Shown: positions 46,120 to 56,418, counted from the stretch's first letter. The stretch: DNA of 64,000 bases from Labilithrix sp. (GCA_019637225.1 JAHBWC010000019.1:34129-98128); one strand, 5' to 3'. Numbers and translations: made by a program. Notes: generated by a model not told the origin, from the letters alone.

Positions 46120-49100
46120 TCACTCGCGGTGGGAGTACAGCCACACCCTCATCAGCGACAGGAGCTGGTCAGGGTCGACGGGTTTGGTCACGTAGTCGCT
46201 CGCGCCCGCGGCGAGACACTTGTCGCGGTCGCCCTTCATCGCCTTCGCAGTCAGCGCGAGCACGGGCAGCGCCTTGTGCTCCGGGATCTGCCTGATCCGT
46301 CGCATCGTCTCGTAGCCGTCCATCTCGGGCATCATGACGTCCATCAGCACGATGCTGATGCCGGGGTTGTCCTCGAGCGCCTCGATGCCTGCCCTGCCGT
46401 TCTCCGCGAACACCACGTTCATGCCCGCCTCCTCGAGGACGGAGGACAGCGCGTAGATGTTCCTCACGTCGTCGTCGACGATGAGGACCTGCTTGCCGCG
46501 AAAGACCGAGCTCGGCCCCGCGGCCTCGTGGAGCATGCGACGCTTCGGCTGCGGGAGCTCCGCCTCGACGCGATGAAGGAAGAGCGTCGTCTCGGCGAGG
46601 AGCCGCTCGGGGGACCGGGCGTCCTTCAGGATGATCGAGCGAGCGAACTTCTTGAGGCGCGTCTCCTCCTGCGAGGACAGCTCCCGCCCCGTGTAGACGA
46701 TGACCGGCAGCGCCCTGAGCTCCGGCTTGGTCGCCATCCGCTCGAGCAGCTCGAAGCCCGCCGTCGTCTCGCGCGCGTCGTCGCTCGTCCCGCCGGAGCT
46801 CCCCTTCAGGGTCAGGTCGAGCACCATGCAGTCGAAGCGTCCGCTCTCGAGCGCCTCGAGCGCGTCGTCGACGCTGCCGACGGCGGTCGTCTCGACGTCG
46901 TCGCTGCCGATGAGCTCGACCATGCTTTGCCGCTCGCGCTCGTCGTCTTCGACGATGAGCAGCCTGGACGCCTTGCGCTGGAGGAAGCCCTCGATGTCGA
47001 CGAAGGTCCGGTCGAGCGCCTCCTTGCTGACCGGCTTCTCCACGTACGCGACGGCGCCGAGGCTGAGGCCCTCGTGCTTCCGATCGCCGCCGGACAGGAT
47101 GTGGACCGGGATGTGCCGCGTCTGCGGGTGGGCCTTGAGGTGCTCGAGGATGCGCAGCCCGTCGATCTGCGGGAGCTGGAGGTCGAGCAGGATCGCGCTC
47201 GGCAAGAGACGCCGCGCCAGCGCGAGCCCGGTGTCACCGCGGAGCGCGACGACTCCCTTGAACCCGTGATCCCGCGCGATGCCGAGGAGCGTCGCCGAGA
47301 ACGCCGGGTCATCCTCGACGATGAGCACGACGCGGTCGTTCGGCGACAGGACCTCGCGATCGTCGTCGACCTCGCCGGCAGGAAGCGGCGCGGCGTCCTC
47401 CGGCGGCGTCGCGTCGAACCCTCGCGCCACGGAGCCGGACGCGGCGTACGCGAACGGCAGGTAGAGCGTGAACGTGCTGCCCTTGCCGACCTCGCTCTCG
47501 ACCCGGATCTCGCCGCCGAGGAGGCGCGAGAGCTCGCGGCTGATCGACAGGCCGAGCCCCGTGCCGCCGTACCTGCGGCTCGTCGTGCCGTCGGCCTGCT
47601 GGAACGCCTCGAAGATGAGCTGCCGCTTGTCCGTCGGGATGCCCGTGCCCGTGTCGACGACCGAAAAGGCGACGATCTGACCGGCGTGCTCCGCGAGCGC
47701 CGCGCTCGAGTACTTCGTCTCCGCGCTCGGGAGGTGCACGCGCAGCCGGACGCTCCCCTCGTCGGTGAACTTGAAGGCGTTGCCGATGAGGTTCCGGAGG
47801 ACCTGCACGAGCCGCTGACCGTCGCTCACGAGCGTGACGGGCGCCTCGCTGTCGACGTCGACGCCGAAGTCGAGCTGCTTCTGCGAAGCGAGCGGCCGGA
47901 AGGTCTGCTCGACCTGCCGGAGCACGTCCGCGATCGCCACGTCCGCCGGGAAGATCTCGATCTTGCCGGCCTCGACCTTCGACAGGTCGAGGACCTCGTT
48001 GATGAGATCGAGCAGATCCGACCCCGCCTCGTGGATCGTGCGCGCGTACTCGACCTGCTTCTTCGTCAGGTTCGCGTCCTTGTTGTCGGAGAGCATCCTC
48101 GCGAGGATGAGCAGGCTGTTGAGCGGAGTCCGGAGCTCGTGGCTCATGTTCGCCAAGAACTCGCTCTTGTACTTGGACGAGAGCGTGAGCTGCGACGCCT
48201 TCTCCTCGACTGCCTGGCGCGCCAGCTCGACCTCGCGGTTCTTGTGCTCGACGGCGCGGTTCTGCTCGACGAGCAGCGACGCCTTCTCCTCGAGCTCCTC
48301 GTTGACCTGCTGCAGCTCCTCCTGCTGCTCGCGGAGCATCTCCTCCGAGGCGCGGAGCGTGTGGGCCTGCTGCTCGAGCTCCTGGTTCGACCGTTTCAGC
48401 TGGTCCTGCTGCTGCTGGAGCTCGCGCGACTGCTCCTGGAGCTCGTGCGCGAGCGACTGCGACTGCTTGAGCAACTCCTCCGTCCTCGTGCTCGCGCCGA
48501 TCATGTTGAGCACGACGCCGATGGTCCCGGAGAGCTGCTCGAGGAAGATGCGGTGGATCGCGCTGAACGTGTCGAAGCTGGCGAGCTCCACGACCGCGCG
48601 CACCTCGTCCTCGAAGAGGATGGGGATGACGATGATGGTGAGCGGCGGAGCCTCGCCGAGCCCGGAGCTGATCTCGATGTAGTCGCCCGGCACCTTCGTG
48701 AGCAGGATGCTCTTCTTCTCGAGCGCCGCCTGCCCGACGAGGCCCTCGCCGAGCCCGAAGCGGTTCGCGACGTGCTTTCGCTCGCGGTAGGCGTAGGTGG
48801 CGAGGAGCTTCAGCGTCTTCGCCCCCTCGAGCTCGTCGACGACGAAGAACGCGGCGTGGGAGGCCTGCACGAGGGGCGTGAGCTCGCTCATGATGAGGCG
48901 GCTCACGGACTCGAGGCTCTTCTGCCCCTGCATCAGCCCGCCGAAGCGGGCCAGGTTCGACTTCAGCCAGTCCTGCTCGCGGTTCTTCTGCGTCGTCTCG
49001 CGCAGGTTCGCGATCATCTCGTTCACGCGCTCTTTGAGCTCCGCGACCTCTCCCTGGGCCTCGACGGTGATGCTGCGCGTGAGATCACCCTCGGTGATCG

Positions 49101-51507
49101 CCCTCGCGACCTCGGCCATCGCGCGAATTTGGTTCGTCAGGTTGTCGGCGAGCTGGTTCGTGTGGTCGACGAGATCGCGCCACGTCCCTCGGGCGCCGGG
49201 GACGTTCGCCTGACCCCCGAGCTCGCCGTCGGTGCCGACCTCGCGCGCGACGCGCGTGACCTCGCTGCCGAACGCGCCGAGCGTGTCGGTCATCCGATTG
49301 AGCGTGTCGGCGAGCGCGGCGATCTCGCCCTGCGCGTCCATCGTGAACTTCTGCGAGAGGTCACCGTCGGCGACCGCGGTGACGAGCTTGACGATGCCGC
49401 GCACCTGCGTCGTTAGGTTCGACGCCATCGAGTTGACGTTGTCCGTCAGGTCCTTCCACGTCCCGGCGACGCCGGGCACGCGCGCCTGACCTCCGAGCTT
49501 GCCTTCGCTGCCTACCTCGCGCGCGACGGTCGTGACCTGGTCGGCGAAGATGCCGAGCGTGAGGGTCATGTCGTTGATGGTCTCGGCGAGCTCGGCGATC
49601 TCGCCCTTCGCCTCGACGACGAGCCGCTTCGACAGGTCGCCGTTCGCGACCGCGGTGACGACCTTCGCGATCCCGCGCACCTGCGTCGTCAGGTTCGACG
49701 CCATCGAGTTGACGTTGTCCGTGAGGTCCTTCCACGTCCCGGCGACGCCGGGCACGAACGCCTGGCCTCCGAGCTTGCCCTCGGTGCCGACCTCGCGGGC
49801 GACGCGCGTGACCTCCGCGGCGAAGCTCCGGAGCTGGTCCACCATCGTGTTGATGGTGTTCTTCATCTCGAGCATCTCGCCCTTCACGTCGACGGCGATC
49901 TTCTGCGAGAGATCGCCGTTCGCGACCGCCGTCGTGATGAGGGCGATGTTGCGCACCTGACTCGTGAGGTTCGATGCCATCCCGTTGACCGAGTCGGTCA
50001 GGTCCTTCCACGTCCCTCCGACCCCCGGCACGAACGCCTGGCCGCCGAGCTTGCCTTCGCTCCCGACCTCGCGCGCGACACGCGTGACCTCCGCCGCGAA
50101 GCTCCGCAGCTGGTCCACCATCGTGTTGATGGTGTTCTTCATCTCGAGCATCTCACCCTTCACGTCGACCGTGATCTTCTGGGTGAGGTCGCCGTTCGCG
50201 ACCGCCGTCGTGACGAGCGCGATGTTGCGCACCTGGCCCGTGAGGTTCGAGGCCATGACGTTGACGCCGTCGGTGAGATCGCGCCATGTCCCGCCGACGC
50301 CGGGCACGTTGGCCTGCCCGCCGAGCTTGCCTTCGCTGCCGACCTCGCGGGCGACGCGCGTGACCTCCGCGGCGAACGTCGAGAGCGAGTCGACCATGCC
50401 GTTGATGACGTTCTTGATCTGGAGCATCTCGCCCTGGACGTCGACGCTGATCTTCTGACCGAGGTCGCCCGAGGCGATCGCGGTCGCGACCTTGCTGACG
50501 TCGCGGAGCTGCACCGTGAGGTTGCCCGCGAGGCCGTTGACGCTGTCGGTGAGGTCCTTCCACGTGCCGCTCACGCCGCGGACCGTGGCCTGTCCGCCGA
50601 GCTTTCCTTCCGTGCCGACCTCGGTGGCGACGCGCGTGACCTCACGCGCGAACGACGAGAGCTGGTCCACCATCGTGTTGACGGTGTTCTTCAGCTCGAG
50701 GATCTCGCCCTGCGTCTCGACGACCAGCTTCTTCGACAGATCGCCGTTCGCGACCGCGGTGACGACGCCGGCGATGCCGCGCACCTGCGTCGTGAGGTTC
50801 GACGCCATCGAGTTGACGTTGTCGGTGAGGTCCTTCCAGGTGCCGGCGACGCCCGGCACGTCGGCCTGTCCTCCGAGCTTTCCTTCGGCGCCGACCTCGC
50901 GCGCGACGCGCGTGACCTCGCTCGCGAACGCGCGGAGCTGATCGACCATCCGGTTGACCGTCATGCCGATGCGGAGGAACTCGCCGCGGATGGGCTTTCC
51001 GTCGATCTCGAGCGCCATCTTCTGCGAGAGATCGCCCTCGGCGACCTGCACGATGACGCGCGCGACCTCGGTCGACGGGCGGACGAGGTCGCCGATCACC
51101 GTGTTGAACGAGTCGGCGATGACCTCCCATCCGCCGCGGAGGCCGTCCATGCGGAGGCGCTCGCCCATCTCTCCGTCGCGACCGACGACGCGCGTGACGC
51201 GCGCGACCTCGAGGCTTTGGTGCTCGAGGCGCTCGGCGAGCGCGTTGAAGGCGTCTTGAACCTCGCGGGGCACGCCGTCACGCGGCCTGAGGCGCCGGTC
51301 GAAGTCTCCGCGATGGAGCGCGTCGAGCGCGCTGACGAGGGCCTCGGTCTCGCTCGCGTCGTGGCCGGCTCCGTTCCTCTTCGTGGAGGTCGACTTCGGG
51401 GAGGTCGACTTCGTGGCGGCGGACGGTGCTCTCCTGCCGTTCGAGTCCCGGCGGGCTCGTCGCGCGCCGCGCGGTTCGCGCGAAGAAAGGTCCTCTGTAT
51501 CCGCCAC
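46120..51507 (-). CDS. Soluble HAMP-array hybrid histidine kinase with three C-terminal receivers (Nik1-like)
   Basis: The GTG at 51505-51507, with GGAGGG seven nt upstream, is preferred over the TTG at 51555 and gives 1795 residues. Order: basic N-terminus; an array of HAMP units spaced 92 residues (about 60-840, GDLSQK-type and [24 protein letters not shown] halves); GAF (about 855-1010); a Gln/Glu-rich coiled coil (about 1010-1110); HisKA with His1123 ([11 protein letters not shown]); HATPase ([26 protein letters not shown]); three receivers, the first ([11 protein letters not shown]), second ([11 protein letters not shown]) and third ([20 protein letters not shown]). No transmembrane helix is present. 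The layout is that of fungal group III osmosensor kinases. First gene of the operon with cheR, cheB and another hybrid kinase. Confidence 0.96.
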   Translation of the reverse strand: MADTEDLSSREPRGARRARRDSNGRRAPSAATKSTSPKSTSTKRNGAGHDASETEALVSALDALHRGDFDRRLRPRDGVPREVQDAFNALAERLEHQSLEVARVTRVVGRDGEMGERLRMDGLRGGWEVIADSFNTVIGDLVRPSTEVARVIVQVAEGDLSQKMALEIDGKPIRGEFLRIGMTVNRMVDQLRAFASEVTRVAREVGAEGKLGGQADVPGVAGTWKDLTDNVNSMASNLTTQVRGIAGVVTAVANGDLSKKLVVETQGEILELKNTVNTMVDQLSSFAREVTRVATEVGTEGKLGGQATVRGVSGTWKDLTDSVNGLAGNLTVQLRDVSKVATAIASGDLGQKISVDVQGEMLQIKNVINGMVDSLSTFAAEVTRVAREVGSEGKLGGQANVPGVGGTWRDLTDGVNVMASNLTGQVRNIALVTTAVANGDLTQKITVDVKGEMLEMKNTINTMVDQLRSFAAEVTRVAREVGSEGKLGGQAFVPGVGGTWKDLTDSVNGMASNLTSQVRNIALITTAVANGDLSQKIAVDVKGEMLEMKNTINTMVDQLRSFAAEVTRVAREVGTEGKLGGQAFVPGVAGTWKDLTDNVNSMASNLTTQVRGIAKVVTAVANGDLSKRLVVEAKGEIAELAETINDMTLTLGIFADQVTTVAREVGSEGKLGGQARVPGVAGTWKDLTDNVNSMASNLTTQVRGIVKLVTAVADGDLSQKFTMDAQGEIAALADTLNRMTDTLGAFGSEVTRVAREVGTDGELGGQANVPGARGTWRDLVDHTNQLADNLTNQIRAMAEVARAITEGDLTRSITVEAQGEVAELKERVNEMIANLRETTQKNREQDWLKSNLARFGGLMQGQKSLESVSRLIMSELTPLVQASHAAFFVVDELEGAKTLKLLATYAYRERKHVANRFGLGEGLVGQAALEKKSILLTKVPGDYIEISSGLGEAPPLTIIVIPILFEDEVRAVVELASFDTFSAIHRIFLEQLSGTIGVVLNMIGASTRTEELLKQSQSLAHELQEQSRELQQQQDQLKRSNQELEQQAHTLRASEEMLREQQEELQQVNEELEEKASLLVEQNRAVEHKNREVELARQAVEEKASQLTLSSKYKSEFLANMSHELRTPLNSLLILARMLSDNKDANLTKKQVEYARTIHEAGSDLLDLINEVLDLSKVEAGKIEIFPADVAIADVLRQVEQTFRPLASQKQLDFGVDVDSEAPVTLVSDGQRLVQVLRNLIGNAFKFTDEGSVRLRVHLPSAETKYSSAALAEHAGQIVAFSVVDTGTGIPTDKRQLIFEAFQQADGTTSRRYGGTGLGLSISRELSRLLGGEIRVESEVGKGSTFTLYLPFAYAASGSVARGFDATPPEDAAPLPAGEVDDDREVLSPNDRVVLIVEDDPAFSATLLGIARDHGFKGVVALRGDTGLALARRLLPSAILLDLQLPQIDGLRILEHLKAHPQTRHIPVHILSGGDRKHEGLSLGAVAYVEKPVSKEALDRTFVDIEGFLQRKASRLLIVEDDERERQSMVELIGSDDVETTAVGSVDDALEALESGRFDCMVLDLTLKGSSGGTSDDARETTAGFELLERMATKPELRALPVIVYTGRELSSQEETRLKKFARSIILKDARSPERLLAETTLFLHRVEAELPQPKRRMLHEAAGPSSVFRGKQVLIVDDDVRNIYALSSVLEEAGMNVVFAENGRAGIEALEDNPGISIVLMDVMMPEMDGYETMRRIRQIPEHKALPVLALTAKAMKGDRDKCLAAGASDYVTKPVDPDQLLSLMRVWLYSHRE
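48990..51080 (-). repeat. 276-bp tandem repeats encoding the HAMP array
   Basis: The GDL motif of successive HAMP units recurs at exactly 92 codons (276 bp) over most of the array; seven well-conserved [12 protein letters not shown] copies and one diverged first copy are visible. Neighbouring copies are nearly identical in places, so unit number could change by recombination, and short-read assemblies may collapse this region. Confidence 0.85.
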
Positions 51508-51513
51508 GTGACG

Positions 51514-51519
51514 CCCTCC
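51514..51519 (-). promoter_or_regulatory. Ribosome binding site fixing the HAMP kinase start
   Basis: On the minus strand GGAGGG lies 6 nt before the GTG at 51505-51507. No comparable site precedes the in-frame TTG at 51555, so the GTG is the better start. Confidence 0.6.
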
Positions 51520-51650
51520 GCTCGGGGTAGTCCCGAGACGGCGCTGCGTTTGCAAGCCTCACACCGCGGCCGATCCGCTCGCAATCGTGGAGATTTGCCA
51601 GGCGGGCGTCGCCGCGCCGCACAAGATCGCCACACCAGCGCGCGTCTGCC

Positions 51651-52112
51651 TCAGGTGAGCGCGAGCGCGAGGCGGCCCTGACGCAGCTGCCCGACCGCGG
51701 CCGCAAGCGAGTACGCCTCGGCCGACGCCACGCGAAGGCGAGCCGTGATCTCGTCGCCCAGGCCGCGGCCGTCCGACGGATGGACCTCCGAGAGGATGCG
51801 CGCGCACTCGGAGAGAAGCCTCCCAGAGGGGGATCCGTCGAGGACCGTCGCCGTCGACGCGAGCCACTCCCAGCGGAGTCGCTCGCAAGTCCGCGCGCGA
51901 GGGCGCACCTCGACGCCGTGACCTCGCGCGACGGCGACCGTCGCGTCGAGGAGGGCACGAAGGAACGACGCCGCGCTCCTCGCCGCCACGGCGATCGTCT
52001 CGTCGTCGGCGCGGCGGGCGCAGAGGTCGAAGCCCGCGGCGGCCGCGCTGCATGCCGAAACAATCGCGAACGCGACGTCGGGGAGCTTGCCAGAGTCGTC
52101 CGGAGTGATCAT
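51651..52112 (-). CDS. Small helical protein, unknown function
   Basis: The ATG at 52110-52112 gives 153 residues, rich in Ala, Arg and Leu and probably all helical (AFAIVSACSAAAAGFDLCARRADDETIAVA, SGRLLSECARILSEV, AEAYSLAAAVGQLRQGRLALAL). There is no signal or known motif. It is transcribed toward the HAMP kinase gene with a gap of about 140 bp and could be the first gene of that operon. The four-helix look could fit a histidine phosphotransfer or adaptor protein, but no H-box is evident. Confidence 0.55.
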   Translation of the reverse strand: MITPDDSGKLPDVAFAIVSACSAAAAGFDLCARRADDETIAVAARSAASFLRALLDATVAVARGHGVEVRPRARTCERLRWEWLASTATVLDGSPSGRLLSECARILSEVHPSDGRGLGDEITARLRVASAEAYSLAAAVGQLRQGRLALALT

Positions 52113-52549
52113 CTCTGCGGGCGTCTCTCCCCGTGTGGTTCGGTGCGCGGCGCTTCCGCGTTCACCGAGGGGGGCGGCCCCGTTCTGCCGGGACGACGAA
52201 GCCATGGCTCCCGGCCAACGTCCACGCGCGACGCGCAGCTTTCCACGCACCCGCCTCGCTTTCGCTCTCAGCATCGGCCGTCCTCCTCGCCCCGCCTCGC
52301 AGCGCGGTGCTGGTCTCGTGCCATCCACGCCAGCGCTTCTCTCGCGTCGCGCGCGCGTCTGACTGCGCAGCCGCGCCTGCCTCACCTGGTGCCTTCTGCT
52401 ACGCGCGAAAGCGTGCCGCGAGGGGGCTCTGTCGCGCCCGCGGGCTGGACTGGAACGTGCCTGTGGAGAGTTCTCGCCACGCGCATCCCGCCTCGCCGGC
52501 GCATCCCGATGCGGCCCGACCTCAGCACTCCCATCCCCGACAGGCCACA
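52113..52549. other. 437-bp divergent intergenic region
   Basis: No convincing gene is seen. The region separates the small helical protein gene (minus) and the kinase gene starting at 52550 (plus). The open frames here lack domain-like sequence and start sites with ribosome binding sites. It should contain the promoters for both directions; no clear promoter motif is visible. Confidence 0.4.
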
Positions 52550-53353
52550 ATGACCGTCCAGCCGATCCTCGAGCCGCTCGATCGCCCTGTGTCCGTCACG
52601 ATCGCCGCCGACGACTCCGCCCACGAGCCGCCGACGCGCACGACGACGCGTCTCGGAGACGCGGTCAACGAGGCGAGCCGCTCGGCCCACTTGCGAACGC
52701 AGTTCCTGCGTCGTGTGGCCCACGACATCGCCTCGCCGACCGGGGTGACGATGACCGTCCTCGAGGAGCTCGCGAACGAGAGCTCGCGGCCCGAGCTCGT
52801 CGCGATGGCGCGGCGCGGGCTCCGCCGCCTCCTTCGCTTGTCGGAGCAGCTCGCCCTCGCGGGCGACCTCGAGGCGGGCACCTTCGCGCCCGACGCGACG
52901 CTCGAGGACATGCGGAACCTCGTGAAGGACGCGCTCACGCAAGCCGTCGCGATCGACGGCCGCCGTGACGTCGTCACGTCGTGCGAGGTGCCCGACGCCA
53001 AGCTCGCCGCCGACGTGGACCGCCGCGTCCTCGGCTCCGTGCTGCGCGAGCTCATCGGAAACGCCCTCCGCCTCGCGAGCTCGCGCGTCGCGGTCGACGT
53101 CCAGCGCGCCGACGGCAAGGTGACGATCCGCATCCAAGACGACGGGCCGGGGTTCCCCGCAGAGGCGCTCGCCACACTTGGACAGCGGTTCACGGCCGGA
53201 TCGACCACCCGCGGGCTCGGCCTCTCGATCTCGATGGCGAAAGAGGTCCTCGCCGCGCACGGCGGCACGCTCGACGTCGAGGCCAGCGGCCTGCCTCCGG
53301 GGCGGCGAGGCGCCCGCGGCGCGGCGGTGCTCGTGACCCTGCCTCTCATGTGA
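52550..53353 (+). CDS. Small soluble histidine kinase without sensor domain
   Basis: ATG 52550 gives 267 residues. An H-box with His58 (VAHDIASPTG) is followed by two dimerisation helices and an HATPase domain with intact N-box (LRELIGNALRLAS), DDGPGFP and the lid GSTTRGLGLSISMAKEVLAAHGG. There is no sensor or membrane segment in 50 N-terminal residues, so signals must come from a partner. The H-box has Ser-Pro-Thr in place of the usual Thr-Pro-Leu. No clear ribosome binding site precedes the start. It converges on the M50-like gene with a 13-bp gap containing the palindrome GAGCGCGCGCTC. Confidence 0.85.
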   Translation: MTVQPILEPLDRPVSVTIAADDSAHEPPTRTTTRLGDAVNEASRSAHLRTQFLRRVAHDIASPTGVTMTVLEELANESSRPELVAMARRGLRRLLRLSEQLALAGDLEAGTFAPDATLEDMRNLVKDALTQAVAIDGRRDVVTSCEVPDAKLAADVDRRVLGSVLRELIGNALRLASSRVAVDVQRADGKVTIRIQDDGPGFPAEALATLGQRFTAGSTTRGLGLSISMAKEVLAAHGGTLDVEASGLPPGRRGARGAAVLVTLPLM

Positions 53354-53366
53354 GCGCGCGCTCGCT

Positions 53367-54143
53367 TCACCGGACGACGGAGCGCCCTCGCTGCGCGACC
53401 ACACCCTCGTAGCCCTGCGCGGCGGCGGAGGCGATGAACCAGCCGACGAACGCCGTCCACGCCGCGACGCCGAGGACGGGCCCTCGCGCGCTCAGCAGCG
53501 AGAGGCCGATGCCCACGAGGACCAAGGACCAGCCCACGACCTGCCCCGCCCACGCGGCCAGGCGCGTCGCGCGCTCGACGTCCCCCGTCGCCCTCCAGAG
53601 TCCGGCGCGGAACAGCCGTCCGCCGTCGAGCGGGTACGCCGGCAGGAGGTTCACCGCCGCGACCACGAGGTTCGCGGCGGCGACCTCGAGGAGGACCACG
53701 CCGGGCGCGCCCAGGCGGTCGAGATCGTCGAGCGCACGAGGGAGCGGCGCGCTCGCGATCGCCACGCCCGAAGCGAGCACCAGCGCGATCGCGAGGCTCG
53801 CGGCAGGAGCGGCCAGCGCGCCGAGCGCCTCGCTCCGCGGCGACGCCGGCGGCCGCTCGACGTCCGTGACGCCGCCGAGCACGAAGAGCGTGAGCCGCCG
53901 CACCGGCAGGCCGCACGCGCGCGACGCGAGCACGCGAACGAGCTCGTGCGCTCCGAGCGAGGCGAAGAGCCCCGCCGCGGCGGCGATGGAGACGAGCGCG
54001 AGCGCGGCTGCGCCGAGGTCCGGCAACAGCCGTCGGTTCAGCGACACCAGCGTCCACGTCGCGAGGACGAAGGTGGCGATCCAGCTCCAATCGGCGAGAA
54101 CGTCGACGCCGACGAAGCGGCCGAGACGCAGGCGGCGGTTCAT
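53367..54143 (-). CDS. M50 (site-2 protease) family membrane protein with altered zinc motif
   Basis: The ATG at 54141-54143 gives 258 residues with about five transmembrane helices. The fold of small SpoIVFB-type M50 proteases is recognisable: N-terminal helix DWSWIATFVLATWTLV, the metal-site helix ASLGAHELVRVLAS and the later NLLPAYPLDGGRLFRA, which carries the third ligand Asp173. The canonical HExxH motif reads H66-E-L-V-R70, so the second His is replaced by Arg. Without it zinc binding and proteolysis are doubtful; the protein could be a pseudo-protease that binds membrane substrates. A CBS domain is absent. Confidence 0.87.
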   Translation of the reverse strand: MNRRLRLGRFVGVDVLADWSWIATFVLATWTLVSLNRRLLPDLGAAALALVSIAAAAGLFASLGAHELVRVLASRACGLPVRRLTLFVLGGVTDVERPPASPRSEALGALAAPAASLAIALVLASGVAIASAPLPRALDDLDRLGAPGVVLLEVAAANLVVAAVNLLPAYPLDGGRLFRAGLWRATGDVERATRLAAWAGQVVGWSLVLVGIGLSLLSARGPVLGVAAWTAFVGWFIASAAAQGYEGVVAQRGRSVVR

Positions 54144-54226
54144 GCCGGAGGCACATTGCAGCGGCTGTACCGCCGCTCCGGCCGCCGCGACGCAGCGGCA
54201 TCGAACCTGCAACCTGGCGCACCGTG

Positions 54227-54379
54227 ATGACCTCCACCACCACGAAGCCCACCGAGCGAGAGCAATGGCGCGCCCGCATCCTCCAGGCGCTGGCGGAGCT
54301 CGACGCGACACCACCTGGGCTCGACCGCGCGGCGGTCCCGCCAAAAGACGACGGCGCGACGGCTTCGTCCGATCGGTGA
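54227..54379 (+). CDS. Putative small protein (50 residues)
   Basis: A 50-codon frame starts at ATG 54227, divergent from the M50-like gene, and ends at TGA 54377-54379. It encodes a Thr-rich start, one amphipathic helix (EREQWRARILQALAELD) and an acidic tail. No ribosome binding site is clear and no homologue is known to me. It is listed because its codon use fits the window and it fills a gap that otherwise has no gene. Confidence 0.35.
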   Translation: MTSTTTKPTEREQWRARILQALAELDATPPGLDRAAVPPKDDGATASSDR

Positions 54380-54466
54380 GGGCACGTCCTCTCGAGGGCT
54401 CGTTCGTCGAGGTCGCGCCTTCGCGGCGAGGTGCGCGCCCTGGGCGCGATCTGGTAGCGTTCGCCC

Positions 54467-55009
54467 GTGACGCCGGACCAGTACATCACCGCCACGCCCG
54501 AGCCGAAGCGCTCCGAGCTCCGGGAGCTCCACCGCTTGATCCAACGGGTCGCCCCTTCGTTCGAGCCCTACACGGCCGGGACGATGATCGGCTACGGCAG
54601 GTACCGCTACCGCTACGAGAGCGGGCGTGAAGGAGAGTCTTGTCGCATCGGTCTCGCGGCGAACGCGTCGGGGATCAGCGTCTACGTCACGTGCGTCCAC
54701 GAGGGCCGCTGGCTCGCGGAGACGTGGAAGGACCGCCTCGGCAAGGCCAACGTGGGCAAATCGTGCATTCGCTTCAAGCGCCTCGCGGACATCGACGTCG
54801 CCGCGCTGGCGAGCGTCTTGAAGATCGCGCGCGGGCTTCGCGCGCCCGGCGAGATCACCGCGGGCACGGCCACGCCGGCGACGAGCCGAACGGCCGCGAA
54901 GAAGCCTGCCGCGACGAAGACTGCCGCGACGAAGACTGCCGCGAAGAAGACCGCCGCGAAGAAGACGGCCTCCCCGCGAAGCAAGGCCGCGGCGGCCAAG
55001 GCGCGCTGA
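54467..55009 (+). CDS. DUF1801 protein with histone H1-like Lys/Ala tail
   Basis: GTG 54467 gives 180 residues. Residues 1-125 match DUF1801 (YdhG/YjbR-like fold): PKRSELRELHRLIQRVAPS, AGTMIGYGRYRY, IGLAANASGISVYVTC and KSCIRFKRLADID. Residues about 140-180 are a Lys/Ala/Thr-rich tail built from AAKKT/ATKTA pieces with a final SPRSK, like the C-terminal domain of histone H1 and bacterial H1-like proteins. Such tails bind DNA non-specifically or interact with RNA. Its function is unknown; the fusion could place the domain on the nucleoid. The stop is two bases from the convergent NtrC-type gene. Confidence 0.85.
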   Translation: MTPDQYITATPEPKRSELRELHRLIQRVAPSFEPYTAGTMIGYGRYRYRYESGREGESCRIGLAANASGISVYVTCVHEGRWLAETWKDRLGKANVGKSCIRFKRLADIDVAALASVLKIARGLRAPGEITAGTATPATSRTAAKKPAATKTAATKTAAKKTAAKKTASPRSKAAAAKAR

Positions 55010-55011
55010 CG

Positions 55012-56418
55012 TCAGGACGGCGGGAGGTCGGCGTCGGCCTTCGCCGCCTCGCCGCCGGCGGCCGCGCCGTAGCGTTCGAGCTTGCGGTAGAGGGTGCGAC
55101 GGTCGAAGCCGAGCACCTGCGCGGCGCGCGACTTGTTCCCGCCGACGAGCGACAGGACACGCAGGATGTAGCGGCGCTCGAGCTCGTCCATCGTGACGAT
55201 CTCCGTCGGATCGTTGGCGGCGACGACGAAGCGCTCGGCGCGGTACGCGCGGATCTTCTCCGGCAGGTCCTCGACCGTGATCTGATCGAAGCGCGCGAGG
55301 GCGACCGCGTGCTCCATGCAGTTCTCGAGCTCGCGGACGTTGCCGGGCCAGTTGTACGCCATGAGCTTCTCGGCGCCGGTCGTCGACAGCTCGAGGGACG
55401 GCTTCGCGTTGCGCTCGGCGAACTGCTTGAGGAAGTGCTGCGCGAGGTGCAAGACGTCGCCGCCGCGCTCGCGGAGCGGCGGCACGTCGATCTTCACGAC
55501 GTTGATGCGGTAGTAGAGGTCCTCGCGGAAGCGCTTCTCGTAGACCTCGTCTTCGAGGTTCCGGTTCGTCGCCGCGACGATGCGCGCGTCGAACGGGATC
55601 TCCTGGTTCGCGCCGACGGGTCGGACCTTGCGCTCCTGGAGCGCGCGCAGGAGCTTCGGCTGCACGTCGATCGGCAGCTCACCGATCTCGTCGAGGAAGA
55701 GCGTGCCGCCCGTCGCCTGGACGAAGAGGCCCGTACGCTGCGCCTTCGCGTCGGTGAACGCGCCGCGCGCGTGGCCGAACAGCTCGCTCTCGAGCAGCGA
55801 GTGCGGGACCGCCGCGCAGTTGATCGCGACGAACGGTCCGTTCTTGCGACGGCTGCGGGTGTGGATCCCGCGCGCGATGAGCTCCTTGCCGGTGCCCGTC
55901 TCTCCGTGAATGAGGACCGACGCGTCGCTCTCGCCAACGCGGTTGATGAGCTCGTAGACCCGCCGCATCGCGCCGCTCTGGCCGACGATGCGAGCCGAGT
56001 CGCCCCCCTCGCCGTCCACGGCCTGGCGCAGGCGCTTCACTTCGTCGGAGAGCCGGCGGTGCTGGATGGCGCGCGAGACGCTGAGGAACAAAAGCTTCGG
56101 GTCCACGGGCTTCGTGATGAAGTCGTAGGCGCCGACGCGGATCGCACCGATCGCCGTCTCGAGGCTCCCCTGCCCCGTGATCACGACGACGGGCATGTCC
56201 GGCCGTGTCCCGAGGACGCGCTCGCAGAGGTCGAGGCCGCTCATCTCGGGCATGCTGAGGTCGGTGAGGACGACGTCGAAGTCTTGCTCCGCGACGAGCT
56301 CGAGCGCGCGCTGCGCGTTCGTCGACGGCGTGACCTTGAAGCCGTGCCGCCCGAGCGCCATCTCGAGCAAGTCGCAGGTCTCCTGCTCATCGTCGACGAC
56401 CAGGATGTGACCTTTCAT
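55012..56418 (-). CDS. NtrC-type response regulator (REC-AAA-Fis)
   Basis: The ATG at 56416-56418 (MKGHILVVDDEQ) gives 468 residues. The receiver has Asp53 in LTDLSMPEMSG and Lys in FITKPV; the AAA+ domain (about 145-375) has GETGTGKELI, GGTLFLDEIGELP and WPGNVRELEN; the C-terminus is a Fis-type HTH (GNKSRAAQVLGFDRRTLYRKL). The sigma54 contact loop reads GAFTDA instead of GAFTGA; this variant is known in some NtrC-family members, so activation is still possible. A cognate kinase is not adjacent, but several orphan kinases lie in the neighbourhood. Confidence 0.96.
   Translation of the reverse strand: MKGHILVVDDEQETCDLLEMALGRHGFKVTPSTNAQRALELVAEQDFDVVLTDLSMPEMSGLDLCERVLGTRPDMPVVVITGQGSLETAIGAIRVGAYDFITKPVDPKLLFLSVSRAIQHRRLSDEVKRLRQAVDGEGGDSARIVGQSGAMRRVYELINRVGESDASVLIHGETGTGKELIARGIHTRSRRKNGPFVAINCAAVPHSLLESELFGHARGAFTDAKAQRTGLFVQATGGTLFLDEIGELPIDVQPKLLRALQERKVRPVGANQEIPFDARIVAATNRNLEDEVYEKRFREDLYYRINVVKIDVPPLRERGGDVLHLAQHFLKQFAERNAKPSLELSTTGAEKLMAYNWPGNVRELENCMEHAVALARFDQITVEDLPEKIRAYRAERFVVAANDPTEIVTMDELERRYILRVLSLVGGNKSRAAQVLGFDRRTLYRKLERYGAAAGGEAAKADADLPPS

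Noticed and set aside
46078..49416. A 1112-codon plus-strand open frame
   Set aside because: It is the antisense of the HAMP-array kinase; its composition reflects the complement of the coding strand.
48990..51080. Regular repeats that could suggest a CRISPR or satellite array
   Set aside because: The 276-bp period is in frame and encodes HAMP units; there are no short repeats with unique spacers.
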